Shown: positions 1 through 11,361, counted from the stretch's first letter. The stretch: DNA of 39,281 nt from Mesotaenium endlicherianum (GCA_009602735.1 WELA01007315.1:254454-293734), one strand, 5' to 3'. Numbers and translations: made by a program. Notes: generated by a model from the sequence alone, not told the origin.

Positions 1-503
1 GGGGGGGGGGGTTTTGGAAAAAGTTGTTGCTTCCGCTCTCGCGGCAGCGCTTCCCCTCCTTCCCTGCAAGTACGCTTGCGGTGCTGTGTTGTGCACTGGG
101 CCTATGGAAGTAGAAGGAAAGCACCTGGAGGATGGGCTGTTGCCGCTGCTGTCTCCACCAGGATGAGCTGCTAATATGCCGGTGCTAAATCCTGCAGCGC
201 TGGACACGCAAGCAGCGGCAAGCGCGGCTGCGCCTCGCACGCTGCAAGCACCTCCGTCTCCTTCTCCCTGGCTTATCCTGCGCTGCCTCGTTCTGTCCTG
301 TGCTGTTCTGCCCTTCTGCTTCAAATAGCACCACTGCTTACTGCTGGCTACCTTCTGGCTCCTTGTCCTCATCCAAGGACGTTGCTACTTGGTGGTTGAC
401 GGTCGGGTAGAGAATGGGGGCTCCCTGCAGTGGAGTCCCTGGCCAGCTGGCACAAGAGTGGCGGAGGAGCTCACTGGGCTTGGTGGGGGTGCTTGCTGCG
501 CAG
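1..503. other. Upstream part of host gene, no exon identified
   Basis: This stretch opens with an 11-base G homopolymer and is GC- and CT-rich. It precedes the first recognisable exon of the glucosidase I gene, so it is probably intron plus exons I could not place. Reading frames are open in several phases, but none gives a peptide I can match to the glucosidase upstream of the exon at 504. The poly-G may be a real homopolymer or a contig-edge artefact. Confidence 0.4.
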
Positions 504-2002
504 GAGAGCGAGGCGCTCGGGAAGCAGCTGGCAGCGCTGGGCAGCGAGAAGCTCCTGTGGACTTCCTTTGGCCTGCGCTCGCTGGCCAAGACGAGGTTCC
601 CCCTACCTCCCTCCCTCCCTCCTGAGTCCTTCCCTCCTTACCTCCCGTCTGTCTCCCCCCTATCTGTGTGTATGTGCGGGTGTGTGTGTGTGTGTGTGCG
701 TGTGTGTGCATGTGCGTCTGCGTGAGCGTGTGTGTGTGTGTGTGTGTGTGTGCGTGTGCGCGCATGCGTGCGTGTCAGTGTCAGAGTCAGTCTCTGAGCG
801 CGTGCTCACGCACGCTGCTTGTAGTCCCTGTCATAGTCGCTCTTACTCATTCATTAGCTGTCGCGAACCACATATATTGTTCCAGTTCATGCTGCTTTGA
901 AAACTTCCTAGGCGCCAACGTGCAGTGTGCTCTGTGCACGCCTGCCTTGCTCATCTCCCTCGTCGTGCACGCCTGCATGCATGCAGCTCGCTGTACATGA
1001 AGCATAACACAGAGCATGATGCCCCCTACTGGCGGGGACCTGTGTGGACCAACATCAACTACCTGGCACTGGCGGCTCTTCATCACTACGCGCAAGGTGC
1101 CTCATCCCTTCTGCGCTCTCTCCCTCACTCAGGGTGCATCCCGCCTCACGAGAAGTCCCCTCCACGCTCGTCTGTGCCTAGCTTTTGTTGCACGTTTGGC
1201 TGCTGCCGCTGTTGTTCTTGCAGTGTCCGTGAGGCAATGTTAGCCGTTGATGGCAGCAAACTTGACAAGGTACACGTCCCATTCCGAATCTACGTTTGGC
1301 AAATGCGTTATTGCTTTTGGGGCACCCTTCTTTGCACAGACGAAAGCTGAGAGTTGGCAGGACCACTCTCAGGGAAAGTTGACTCGCTGGGTCTTGCATG
1401 CGCCAACTCTCTCTTTGAACTTAAGAGACAAATGAGCAACAATGGTGGTGCTGTGAGATTGTGCAGAAGCGGGTCCTCACCAAGGGCAGGCACAGCAGCT
1501 ATTTGGGGAGCTTCGTCGCAATCTCGTCCAGTGAGTAACCATCACTGCGAGTGCAATTCCGTCCTCTGGCTGCATCTTGCCAGGACCAACTGCAATTTCT
1601 TGCCGGCGATTGAAGTCTGAAGGCTTGCTTATTGATGTCGGCGTGAACAATGGCTGATTGTCAATCTTGTCAATTGTGACAGGTCTTGTTGGCCATTCCC
1701 TTGTGAACATGATAGGGGCACGAACTATGCTGACCTAAAGTAGAGCTGTATGAAAGTGTAGTGTCGCAAACAAGTAGCTTGCAGCAGCTTGTAACAAGCT
1801 CGTCACTTTCTGATTCTTGACAAGTTTGTGCTTCTTAATATGTTGCTGCTTCCTACGTTTCAGGAATATTGTGGGCCGCTACATTGAAAGTGGGTACCTG
1901 TGGGAGCAATATGACAACACGAGGCAAGGAAAAGGGAAGGGATCGCATCCTTTTACTGGATGGACATCTTTGGTGGTCCTTCTCATGGCTGATATATACT
2001 GA
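504..2002 (+). CDS. GCS1: Mannosyl-oligosaccharide glucosidase I, C-terminal exons (partial)
   Basis: Glucosidase I (glycoside hydrolase family 63) is an ER membrane enzyme that removes the terminal alpha-1,2-glucose from the N-glycan precursor. Three exons are visible. Exon 504-595 encodes [14 protein letters not shown] and ends at an AG|GTTCC donor. Exon 987-1096 begins after a CAG acceptor and encodes [20 protein letters not shown] and then [15 protein letters not shown] before AAG|GTGCC. The terminal exon starts at 1864 after TTTCAG, encodes [17 protein letters not shown], then KGSHPFTGW and a final MADIY, and stops at 2000-2002. The first two exons join in phase, completing a Ser codon. 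Phase between 1096 and 1864 does not match, and the roughly 20 residues expected there are missing, so a small exon should lie in between. A phase-compatible but weakly matching candidate starts at 1373. The family motifs are intact, so I read this as a functional host gene. The start of exon 504 is less certain than the other borders. Confidence 0.85.
660..778. repeat. Interrupted (GT)n microsatellite in intron
   Basis: Long GT tracts with GC and CA interruptions lie inside the intron between the exons ending at 595 and starting at 987. Open frames across it encode only alternating Cys-Val or His-Thr runs, as expected from a dinucleotide repeat. It is not a gene. Confidence 0.9.
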
Positions 2003-2748
2003 TCGATTTTTGCATAGTTTGTTTTTCTCCTTCATAAAAAGGAGCTGCACAACGGATGCATGGCAGGCAACTTTTTGATGACAAACTCCCACGTTAGACA
2101 CAATTTTTAATTCTTAAAGAAATTTTACACGTTGAAATTTGAGGCCTCGCTTTTATGGCACGTGCCCATTCAGCCTTGCCCAAATCTCCTACCAACCCAT
2201 TCCTTGGTTGGTTGACTATGACTCCCGAATATATAACCCTTGGATTGAGAAACACACCTGGCCCCTTCGCAACACCCTTGGCCCCTCCGCCTAGGCCTGC
2301 CGTTGCTGTGTTGATGATACTAAGAGCAACCTTCAATTGAACCATTACCCATTCTGAGACCATATGATGCCTAATTTGAGGCCCAATACGTAGCGCGAGA
2401 CATGGTGTAACTAAGGTACGAGTAAAATCGTTATCATGCCACCCTTCCACGTAGATCATAAGTATCCAATTTGTCGTTGTCGACCTCATAACTTCGTGAG
2501 ATTATGAGTTCTGAAATTTTAGGCCATTGGAACTTCATATTTGTGGTGATCTGTCGGATTACTCAAGTTCTTAGATCCTTTGCACGCTTCGTAACGAAGT
2601 CACATATGTGCGCTAAAGGTAAGAATGTGTTTACTTACGTATATACGAGTAACACGTAGGGTCAAAAATCTGATAGAGTATCCCATTATTAGGCTTGAAG
2701 GCCGATGTTGTTGCTCATGAGAAAGTGATGCTCAATCAAAAATATCAG
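2003..2748. other. Intergenic / 3' flank of glucosidase gene
   Basis: I see no gene here. It probably holds the 3' UTR of the glucosidase gene followed by AT-richer host DNA up to the left end of element D. Short open frames exist, but their peptides are low-quality and match no family I know. Confidence 0.5.
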
Positions 2749-3541
2749 TGTAACTTCCTCATTTCTTAGGTGGTCCTGGATAGCATAAGGGACTTATAAC
2801 TGAAGTTGTCAACATGTTGAGGTTTGCGACGTTAAAGAATACAAGAAAGCCATTGCCATGGCTGCGGCGTTGCAATGACTTGGAATGACATAAACTGAAT
2901 TGGTCAGCAAACCAAAAGCAAATACTTATTAATAATTGAAAGTAATGAAACATGGCTTAGTTGACTTCCACTAATGAGTAGATTGATTGGGCTTTGTACT
3001 GCTCTTTAATCCAAATTTTAGGCTTGAATCAAGGCTTTAGTTTCTTTCACGCAACAGCCCATAACAGCCTCCACCCATTAGCCACTGTTTGGGGAAATTC
3101 ACGACTTCCCATGCTCTTGCCAGTATTTCCCTTCATAGAGGGTCTCATACGGTCAAAATTAGACGAAAGGACACGATGGTGACGTGAGCCATTTTCGAGC
3201 AACTATGCCGAAACAAACTTAAAGTGTCGTTTAACGGTGTCGTGCCTAACAGTGTCGGTCCCTCGGCACGTGCGTAGCCTTCCAGCACGTGTGCCTTCGA
3301 CCTGGTCGATGTGTCGGTGGCCCTCCTCACAAGTGGGCAAACATGGTTGATCGACCTTCGCACGTGTGTCGGCGACAAGCCTTACCAAGGTTGACCCATC
3401 CCTGGGATCCTGAACTTGCACCATGCAACCATGACCAACACTCCGAGCAATGTTCTCCTTCACCCAGCTCTCACCATCTGCTTATCCTAAGACTTAGCAG
3501 AAAATCTTAAAAATATTTGCCTTGCCTTAATTCCTCTTACA
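2749..3541 (-). repeat. Element D 3' LTR (far boundary tentative)
   Basis: The right edge is supported: reading the minus strand, the purine tract GAAAGGGAGGGG is followed directly by TGTAAGAGGAATT, the usual TG start of an LTR. The left edge at 2749 rests only on an inverted TGTAA terminus giving a 793-bp LTR. There is no second LTR in the window to compare and no target-site duplication to test. Nothing else in this stretch looks coding. Confidence 0.35.
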
Positions 3542-3553
3542 CCCCTCCCTTTC
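3542..3553 (-). promoter_or_regulatory. Polypurine tract of element D
   Basis: On the minus strand this reads GAAAGGGAGGGG, placed about 35 bases after the polyprotein stop and directly before the TG of the LTR. This is the position of the plus-strand primer in LTR retroelements. Confidence 0.6.
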
Positions 3554-3588
3554 AGCTGAGGCGTCCCTGCCTTTTCTGCTGAAAGCTA

Positions 3589-4950
3589 TTATTTTCCAGC
3601 CCTGCGGCTAGGGGGTTTAGGAAGGCAGTCAGGACATTCCCATTGTCCTGCCATAATCTCTTCCTCGCCAATGCAGAAAGTGTGCCAACGGGCACCACAC
3701 TTATCGCAAGTTACCATTGCTTCCTGATCATCCACCACTTTGCGGTTGGCACAAGGCGTGGCTGGCACCAATTCCTCGGGCACAACCCTAACCGTAGGAT
3801 CAATATTCGGCAAATGGCATAGCGAGCAATTATGCACGTGGTCTCTCATGGTTTTACCATCAGAACCTTCCAGTTCTAACACTCCATTGTCAAACGCATG
3901 TTTCACGCGTAAGATCACTGCACCTCAACTGGTGTCGATGGTGGTCTTGGTCTGGCGCTTGCGGTAGACGAAGTTTTCTTCTTGAATCTGCATCATTTGC
4001 AGGCGATAGCTCCCGTCTTGCGTCCTGGCGTAACGCTGCGTATCTCTTTTCTGCGCAATTTTCAGATTGTCCAGCGCAGCCGGCGTCATGCGCTCATATA
4101 ACGCCTTACGGCGTACCATCACCCTTAGCGGTTCATCAGGGCTATCCAGGTCTTTCACCTGTTCAACCTCCTGCTTGATGCTGCTGGGCACTACTGGACT
4201 TCTGCCAAACAGTATCTAGCATGGCGAGTAATTCGCCAAGGCAGCCTGCTTGCTAACTCTGTAACCCATAACCAGCCATGGCAGGGCCAGATCCCAGTCA
4301 CGCTTGTCATGCTCAAGGCAAAACTTGCGCAAAGTAGACTTAATGGTCTGCACCATCCTTTCTGCCAGACCATCTGCTTGCGGATGATCTCTAGACGTAG
4401 TGCGATGATCGATGAAGCATCTATCCAAGAGTTTCTGAAAAGACCCTTGGAACTCAGACCCTTGGTTTGTCAGCACTTCTGCTGGAGCTCCATGACGCAC
4501 AATCACACCATTGAGGAGTGCTTCCGCGGTCCCTAGACTCTCCTTAGCAGTCAGAGGCACGACCTCTATCCACTTAGAGAAATGCTCAATCATGACCATG
4601 ATATACTTGTTACCTCGCTTAGACAATGGCAACTCACTTGCGAGATCGCAGCTCCAGCGGTAGCCTAGGCCCATGATTGGCAAAGGTTGCAAGTGTGGAT
4701 GTTGCTGTGTAAAACCAGCCTTGACACGATCACAGCTTTGGCAGGCCTTGATCACATCTTCACACTGCTGCTTCATGCCCCTCCTCTAGTAAGATAGCTC
4801 CAAAAGACTATACGTCTTCTTGACACCATAATGTCCAATGTTCTCGTGCATTTCCTGCACAAGAGCTCGTCTCCTGATGGGTTCTGGCACTAACTTCTCC
4901 TGACCAGTTTCTTCAATTTGAAGAGGTTGTTGCGTTTCCAGCAAAACCTT
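3589..4950 (-). pseudogene. Element D integrase with C-terminal PHD finger
   Basis: This is the last part of the D polyprotein. Reading the minus strand, an HHCC zinc site comes first (MHENIGHYG near 4845, then CQSC near 4740), then the catalytic core with Asp in CDLASELP, a second position reading LTNQGSEF, and Glu in ADGLAERMVQ. The second acidic residue is Asn (codon 4465-4467) where the family has Asp, so strand transfer should be lost. After the core, an SH3-like tail (GAVILRVKHAF, DNGVLELEGSDG) is followed by a Cys4-His-Cys3 finger: CSLC, then CDKCGARWHTFC, then WECPDC, with the conserved Trp two residues before the last Cys pair. That is a PHD finger with a long first loop. In-frame stops at about 4204 (TAG) and 3925-3927 (TGA), and one near 4787, show decay. 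PHD fingers usually bind histone H3 tails, so a role in choosing integration sites is inferred. Confidence 0.85.
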
Positions 4951-4955
4951 TTAGC

Positions 4956-6584
4956 TCAATGGCTTACTTGGTCCTTCTCCTTCACTGATAGCCCTTCCAA
5001 GTGAGTTCCCGTCTTCAGCCAGTGCATAGTAGCTTGATCTTTCCAGATCTCTGGACTGAACAGGAGTAGAGGCTCAGCTTCACCTGATGCTACCATTCCA
5101 GCCATTTTGGCTAGGCAGGCCACGACCTCTGCTGGGCTGCTTGGGTCTTTGTCTTCTCGAGCTCCTGTTCTGTCATCTGAAGATGGGTCTGGGTTCCTGC
5201 TGAGTCCATCGGCGTCGTTGTTGAGCACTCCGGCTCTGTGCACCACCGTCATTTGGTACTCTTGCAGCTTAAGAGCCCAGCGAGCCAACTTACCAGTGAG
5301 GTCTCCATTCTTCATCAGCCATAGTAATGGTGATTGATCCGTGATCAGCGTGAAGGGTCTTCCCCACAGATACTCTCTGAAGTGTGTGACAGCCCAAACC
5401 ACTGCCAGCAGCTCTCCTTCGTAGGACGAGTAGTTGCTCTCCGCTCAATTGTTAGAGCGTGAGGCATAGGCAATGACATGCTTCTCTCTAGGGCTTTCGG
5501 CCTGAGTGAGCACTGCGCCAATTCCCACACAACTCCAGTCAGTGTGCAGATTGAACGGCTTGGAGTAGTCAGGCGTTCGCAAGACTGGGGCTGTTACCAG
5601 CCGCTCCTTAAGCTCGTTCATAGCTTTCTCCTGAGCTTCTGTCCACGCAAAAGGCACATCCTTTTTCAGGAGTTCCATCAAGGGTTTAGCAATTCTGCTA
5701 TAATCCTTCACAAACTTACGATAGTATCCGCTTAGCCCTAACAGAGCTTTCAGCTTAGACACATTCGCAGGTGCAGGTATCTTGTAAATAGCCTCAATTT
5801 TCACAGCCTGAGGGGGCATAGCATTGTTCCCAATCTCATGTCCTAGGTAAGGCACGTGTGCCTCAAAGAATCTGCACTTCCCAGGATGCAGCTTCATCTG
5901 AAATTTCTTCAGGCGCTGGAACACTTGTTCCAAGTGCTCAAGGTGCTCCTCTATGGACTTGCTGAATACTACCACATCGTCAATGTATGGCTAAGCAAAA
6001 TTCAGCCCCTCCAGCCCTTTATCCATAGTCCTTTGAAATATGGCTGGGGCATTTTTCAACCCAAATGGCATTACTGTCCATTGCCAAAGTTCCCTTTGAG
6101 CCCAGAAAGCGGTCTTACCTCGATCTTCTGTTTTCACAGGGATCTGGTTGAAGCCTTGGCGCAAATCGATGATGCTGAACACCTTCCCGGTGGCGGCAAT
6201 CGCAAAGATCCGCTCTGGCGTAGGCATCACATAGCTGTCTGGCTCCGTGTAGAGATTCAGTCGCCTGTAATCTCCACACATACGAGTGGCAGTGTAATTG
6301 CCGGCCTCGTCCTTTTTAGCGACTACTACTGTGGGAGCCCCATGCACTGAGGTAGGATTTTCAATCATGCGGAGCTTATGCAGCTCTTTGCAAGTTTTCT
6401 CCACACAGTCCCACTCTGTCTGACTGAGCTTATGCGGCCCAAGTCTGACTGGGTTATCAGTAGTTAGTGTGATCTCACACACACTGGCAGTGGTTCTACC
6501 AATCTCCTCCTTAGTAAAAGCAAACACCTTGCGGTGTTTCTTCAGCAACCTTTCTACTTGTGCTCTCTGCTGGGCTGAGACCAT
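4956..6584 (-). pseudogene. Element D reverse transcriptase and RNase H
   Basis: This is the Ty3/gypsy-type polymerase. The N-terminal palm and fingers run from 6584 with GAPTVVVAKKDEAGN, MCGDYRRLN, FSIIDLRQGFNQIPV and MPFGLKNAPAIFQ. The catalytic YIDD box is at 5976-5987, just after an in-frame TAG (5991-5993). The thumb carries LGLSGYYRKFVKDYSR. RNase H follows with HTDWSCVGIGAVL (first Asp), an NYSSYEGEL-like segment around a break near 5440, LITDQSPLLWLM and NNDADGLSRNP. All polymerase and RNase H catalytic acids appear present, so damage is limited to stops and frameshifts. The domain order RT, RNase H, integrase is the Ty3/gypsy one. The sequence is clearly different from the RTs of elements A, B and C in this window. 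Confidence 0.9.
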
Positions 6585-8699
6585 TTTCCCAATGGCAAAA
6601 GTCTCAGTTTCAGATTGCTTCTCCCCAACAAAGGCATCCAGTAGTTGCTACTCCTTGGGTGCAGGTGGGGGCTTTTCGCCCTCATCCTGGCCCTCAGGCT
6701 TTTCTTGCCTGATTCTGGCTCTCAGGCTTTTCTGCTTGATTCTTAGGAGGTGGGGTAGCAGGCTTTGCAGCTTGCTCCTCCGTTGCCGTAGGCTCTGCAG
6801 CCTGTTTCCTAGGCTTTTTACCTTTCCCAATGACGCGTCGCCTCTCCTATTGTGAGGTGTACGTCAGGCGCCTCCGGATGGGTTGCCTCAGGAACCTTTG
6901 TTCGTCGACTGCAGTCCAACTGGTCCCGGTTCCTCCTTCTTCACGTGGCCGAGGTTGGTTTGCCAATGGCCAACCTGCAGGATCTGTCCTAGGGCTGATA
7001 ACCCAGCCCCACTCTTGCTCAATAATAGCCATGCGGGCGACGGTCGTGCCATACTCCTCCCTTGCGGGTGGTGTGACCGTCCATGCTTGCGCCAACGTTT
7101 GCGGCCTTTGAGGTGCCGCTAGTTGTGCGAGGAAAACATCATCTGCTGCGGTCATGCGGCTGATGGTGCATCAGTTCCCATTCTGGGATTGCAGGTGTCA
7201 TGGGAGCAGGTGCCTCCAACCTCTGCATCCTAAGATCTGATAGTTGCAACAAGGGCGTGTTAATGCCTGGCGGCACACTAATGCCCAATGCCATTGCCTT
7301 GCGAATCAAGCCGCCCTCTCCCTCTCTCTGCAAAATATTATGCAGAGGCGGAGGAGGTGGGGCTGTGGTTCCTCGCGGAACGCCCTCTCTTTGAGCCTTC
7401 CCCTTATGCTTGAAATATCGCTTTAGCATCCTCCTAAAAAATGCGTTACCCTCACGGGCCACCTTCCTTGGTCTGCTTGCGCGACCCTTGGGCTTACCTT
7501 GCGCTATCTCCACTTTAGCAGTGCAGGCAGTTACCTCCTGCCGTTGCGGCGGTCGTGCGGTTGACTTGGGCTCTGCCATTGAAAGACTGGCAGTAGGGGT
7601 ACTGAATGTTGGTGACCTTAGTTCTTCATAGAGGTCTGCCGAGCTTGGCCCCATCAGGTGGTCAGCTACCCAGTCGTCTGTCCTCAGCTCCTGTAAGTCA
7701 AGCAGATCCAACTCTGGCATGGGAAAACGTGGAATTTCTTCCCTGGCTTCCCCTCCATTTATGAGTGATGGCAACTCAAACTTTGGGAGGCCTTCCATCT
7801 CTGCATCTTCTCCCTCCTCCGGCTTCTTTGTTCCAGGAGGCGGCGGTTCTTCATCCCCTCCTGTGTTGAGCCTCGCCATGTTGATGATGGCTGACTGTAG
7901 AGCGCGAGCTGCTTTCGCCACTTTCTCTTCCTTGAGTCGAGGGGCGTCTGCTTCCAGCAACTGCTCCATGATTTGCCTGGTGATCGACTCAGTTGTGCTG
8001 CCAACTGTGTCTTGTGGATGCCCTTTGGCCTCTGGCTCTGGGCTCATCAGAACAGGTGTGGCGGGCAATCTCTCGACCGTCTCCTTCCTGCATTCTTCAA
8101 AGATCGCCTCCAGGCAAATGGTCTTTCCAGACCCTCCAAAATTTCCTGAATTCTGACTGCATTCTTCGGCCCATTTGCCACTATTGCTATGGAGTTCTTC
8201 ATATCTTGACGTTGCCGCGTCTGGGGTTGAGCCTCCAAAGACCTGGTCTTGGGTCATGTTCCGTAACTCAGAAGTGGTCTCTTCCTCCCCTTCCAGCATC
8301 CTCACAAATATTTGGCTCGAGCGTTCTGCAGATGATGGGATCCCCTGTGATTCGCTTGCTGCAGCGCTCGCCAAAGGGTTTGCTTCACCAGTTGCCTGGT
8401 CTTTCATGGCTACGTCTTCTCGCAACCTTTGCAGCTCTCTTTCTAGAGGGTCGTGTAGAGCCGCCATCCGATTGTCAATTTGCGCCAGTAGGTCTTGACA
8501 CCTGGTCAGCTCCGCCACTCTGGTTTCTCTGAGTGCTTCACCTTGGTGAGCCTCAGCTGCGTCCCTTTCAACACCATATTCTTCTTGTTGCTGATGCGCT
8601 TCCCTGATAGCTCTTTGATCAGAGGTTGGCACCACATGGACTCCAATTGTTACTGGTCTCGGCCTGGGCATAGACTTGTCAGAGAATGTCATCTGCTGC
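6585..8699 (-). pseudogene. Element D linker between methyltransferase and RT, unknown function
   Basis: About 700 codons separate methyltransferase motif X from the RT. Most lie in one open frame ending at 7139. After a frameshift near 7150 the coding continues through 6847 and 6648. I do not recognise a domain. From the N-terminal side one sees a charged heptad-like stretch (about 8600-8420, rich in Glu, Arg, Leu and Ala, likely coiled coil), a Ser/Thr/Glu-rich part, a Pro-rich acidic part (PPPPGTKKPEEGEDAEMEG), a repeated Leu/Asp patch (PMPELDLLDLQELRTDDW) and a basic block (KGRASRPRKVAR, FFRRMLKRYFKHKGKAQR) that could bind nucleic acid. The last part before the RT is Lys/Arg/Glu-rich. No zinc site or membrane segment is visible. 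It could be a scaffold or a captured host segment. Function is unknown. Confidence 0.6.
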
Positions 8700-9126
8700 C
8701 AAGTCATAATCGTCTCCACCAACCACGTCATGGAGTGATGCCCAATCATATTGCCGAATATCTTCCCAACGTCGTCTTGTCCCACCATCGCAACAATTTC
8801 TTGTGCAATGGAGTTGGGAACCCCCAGGCACCTTCCCTTCTCTTTAGCTTTCGGCTGTCTCCCATGAGCTTCTCTGTCGTGCGCATTCTTGACCATTCCT
8901 GGTCCTCCATTCACGAATGCGCGTGATCCTGGGTATGCCGTGAAGGTGGGCAGCACCACCCTTGGCCGACCCGGCTCGTTGACAACGTACTGTGGGTAGG
9001 AATCCCTCCTGATCACTGGCTTGGTTTCCACCATCAGTGCTTCTCCCACAGATACTGCCGTTGGCGTGCGCCGCGTAATCTCCTCCATCTCCCTCAGGAC
9101 TTCAATGGTCATGCTGTTGGTCCAAA
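8700..9126 (-). pseudogene. Element D cytosine-5 DNA methyltransferase, C-terminal part (after A1 insertion)
   Basis: This is the continuation of the methyltransferase begun at 22413-23139. Removing element A1 with one ATAGT copy joins the two parts without changing frame: the HRAR of motif VIII is followed by LFWTNSM, and the open frame then runs on. DNMT3-type enzymes have HRARYFWGN at this place, so the join is supported by homology as well as frame. The target-recognition region is short, about 60 residues. Motif IX-like LPTFTAYPGSRAF is at about 8953-8915, and motif X-like IFGNMIGHHSMTWLVE at about 8761-8714, where the Gly-Asn pair typical of C5 methyltransferases is present. Beyond this the frame enters the unknown linker. 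Confidence 0.85.
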
Positions 9127-9131
9127 ATAGT

Positions 9132-9850
9132 TGTAATGAATCAGTATATTGGTAGATATGATATTTATTTAAATATAATAGTTAATTAAGTTCAACCTGC
9201 TAAACTCTAGTTAATAATCAGTCCGCTGGACTTCATATATAATAATTGTTTAATGACTCAGTCGGAAGCAGCAGGCTGAAGTCAACTTAAGTCAGCTTGC
9301 TGACACATTCTTTGACAGCCAGCTGACTTCCGTCCTCGGTAGCAGCAAACTGCCTCAATATGCATATAAGTGTGATATGCTAGATGAATGGCCAGATGAC
9401 ATCCCTATGATGGATGGCGATTCGGGATGATGGGAGGTGGCGGTGGATTTGGTTAACCGAGGTCCTACCAACGTGGTTAACTCCCGGGTAGGCGGTGCCA
9501 TCGCACTGGCCGTTGAACAGTAAACTCATTCCATGTACATGTGCTAGGCATTGCTCTCGAGTTTGACATTCGAAAACGAGGCCAACTCTTTGTACACCTT
9601 ACTGAGAGAGATTTGAATCCAAGGCGAGAAGCCATTGATACGCACTGTCTTCCAACTTTGCTTATGCACAAGTTTGCTGATTGCACTATTGATGCTAGTT
9701 TACTTGCATTTGACTTATGAATATTATTCACTGCTAGTGTGTTGTCCTTTGATGTCAAATTAATTAACGGAAAATACCATAAAGATTACTTGCTGATATA
9801 AAGATTTTTATTAACTGTTAATCGCCTATTTGGTAAGTCGATTCATTTCA
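9132..9850 (+). repeat. A1 5' LTR
   Basis: This 719-bp LTR starts TGTAATGAATCAG and ends ATTCATTTCA, and matches the copies at 21688 and 35417 from end to end. A TATATAA box at 9236-9242 suits a retroelement promoter. It is the most diverged of the three A-family LTRs in the window. Confidence 0.95.
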
Positions 9851-9851
9851 G

Positions 9852-9863
9852 TGGTATCGAAGC
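9852..9863 (+). promoter_or_regulatory. A1 primer binding site (tRNA-iMet type)
   Basis: TGGTATCGAAGC begins one base after the LTR end and resembles the TGGTATC(A/G)GAGC sites that pair with the 3' end of initiator Met tRNA in plant LTR elements. A2 has the unmutated form TGGTATCGGAGC. Confidence 0.85.
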
Positions 9864-9884
9864 AGTTATCACAGTCTTCTTTGT

Positions 9885-11361
9885 ATGGTAAGGACAAGGT
9901 CTCAAACTAGCAACTCCCGAGACATGGAGGACCAGGATAACGAGAATGTCAAAAACCAGGTGGAAAGCCATGTAGCGAAAACCCGTACCTATTCTGAAGC
10001 AGTGGCAGATACTGCAGCTAGAGAGGCTGCAGGTGAGGCAGCTGCTATTGCCGCAGTCGCAGCACAGCAAGCTGAGGAGGAGAGAGCCAGATTAGAAGCT
10101 GAACAATAAGCAAAGGCTGCTGAAGATACAGAAAGGAGGGAAGGACAGCCAGCTGACGAGCGCACTGTTGAGAACTTATGCCATCCAGGGCCAATGTTCC
10201 GAACCCACCTCCCGCTGTACAACTCAATGTACCCCTAGGTCAAATACGTGATTGGCTGAATGCGGCAAGAATTGCTGCTGCAGGAGCGAGAGGGATTGTT
10301 GAGGACACTACTCGGCGGATAGATGCCAATGCTGCTGCTACATTTGCTAGACTACCACCCCAGAGTGTAGACTTGGGAGCATTGTTCGTTCAACTGCAGT
10401 CACAAATGGCGACCATGTATCAGTCCCATCAGGAGGACAAACAAATCATAATGTCTCTACTGCGGGACAGAGACCAACTGGGGTCTCAAACCGCTGGTGG
10501 TGGTGGCAGAGGGCCTAGTAAGCCCAAGCCGAAACCTCCCCAGGACTATGATCCTGAGGGAAACAGAAAATATTACCTGATCAAGTTTCTTGCGGATGTT
10601 GAGCAGTGGCTGGAGAACTACCCAGAACTGCAAGATTACGAGAAGGTCAGGCACACCGGTGCGCTACTGAAAGGCAGTGCCGCAGACGGGTGGTTATATT
10701 GGAAAGGAGAGCGTAAGGCTCAGCATCTCGGTGACCCTACGTGGGTAGAGTTTGTCGAGAAGTTGCATGAGAAGTTTGATGTCATCAACCAGCAGGAGAA
10801 AGCTATCTATGCGATGATCTCCTTGACACTGAAGCAGACCACTTCAGTTGCTGAGTTTGCTCAAAAGTTTCAGGAGAACATGATGAAACAGCCAGACTTG
10901 CCAAAACGGTATAGGATAGCATACTTCAGGTATGGCTTGAAATACGAAGTCTCGGGTCATTTTGCTGAGAAGAAGTATGAAAAACTGGCTGACTTGATGC
11001 AGGATGCTGATGCCTGGGATCAGCAGCAATCAATCACAAGCGCCAGAGTAATGCTTTGGTGTCTAAGATTGTCAAAAAGCCCCACGGTTCCTACAATGCA
11101 AATGAAGGAGACCAGGCTGAGGATGATCGGAGTGATGGATATGAGTATGAGTATAATGCTATACAGTTTAGAGGTCGAGGTGGTTTCTCTCGAGGCGGCT
11201 ATGGAAGAGGTGGTGGTAGGACTAAGTCGAGACCAGCCTCAGCAAAATTTGTTTGCTTCCATTGCCAGCAGTCGGGTCACTTCAGAGAGCAGTGTCCAGT
11301 CAAGCACCTCCCAAAGGTCGGGAGAAAAGACCAGCCTTTAAAAGACAGCAACAGTCAGTAA
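9885..11361 (+). pseudogene. A1 gag (broken)
   Basis: This gag encodes the capsid and nucleocapsid precursor. It starts [13 protein letters not shown], like its intact sister at 36169. The N-terminal region is an Ala/Glu-rich helix, the middle is a capsid-type segment ([28 protein letters not shown]), then an RGG-type stretch and one CCHC knuckle (CFHCQQSGHFREQC). Comparison with A2 shows the lesions: an in-frame TAA at 10107-10109, a scrambled patch near 10165-10190, and a 1-base loss near 11030 that shifts the frame. The final frame, including the knuckle, ends at TAA 11359-11361. Confidence 0.9.

Noticed and set aside
385-1000. Long open frames on both strands across the GT-rich region
   Set aside because: They are produced by dinucleotide repeats and GC-rich intron sequence. 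Only the short glucosidase exon within them has homology.
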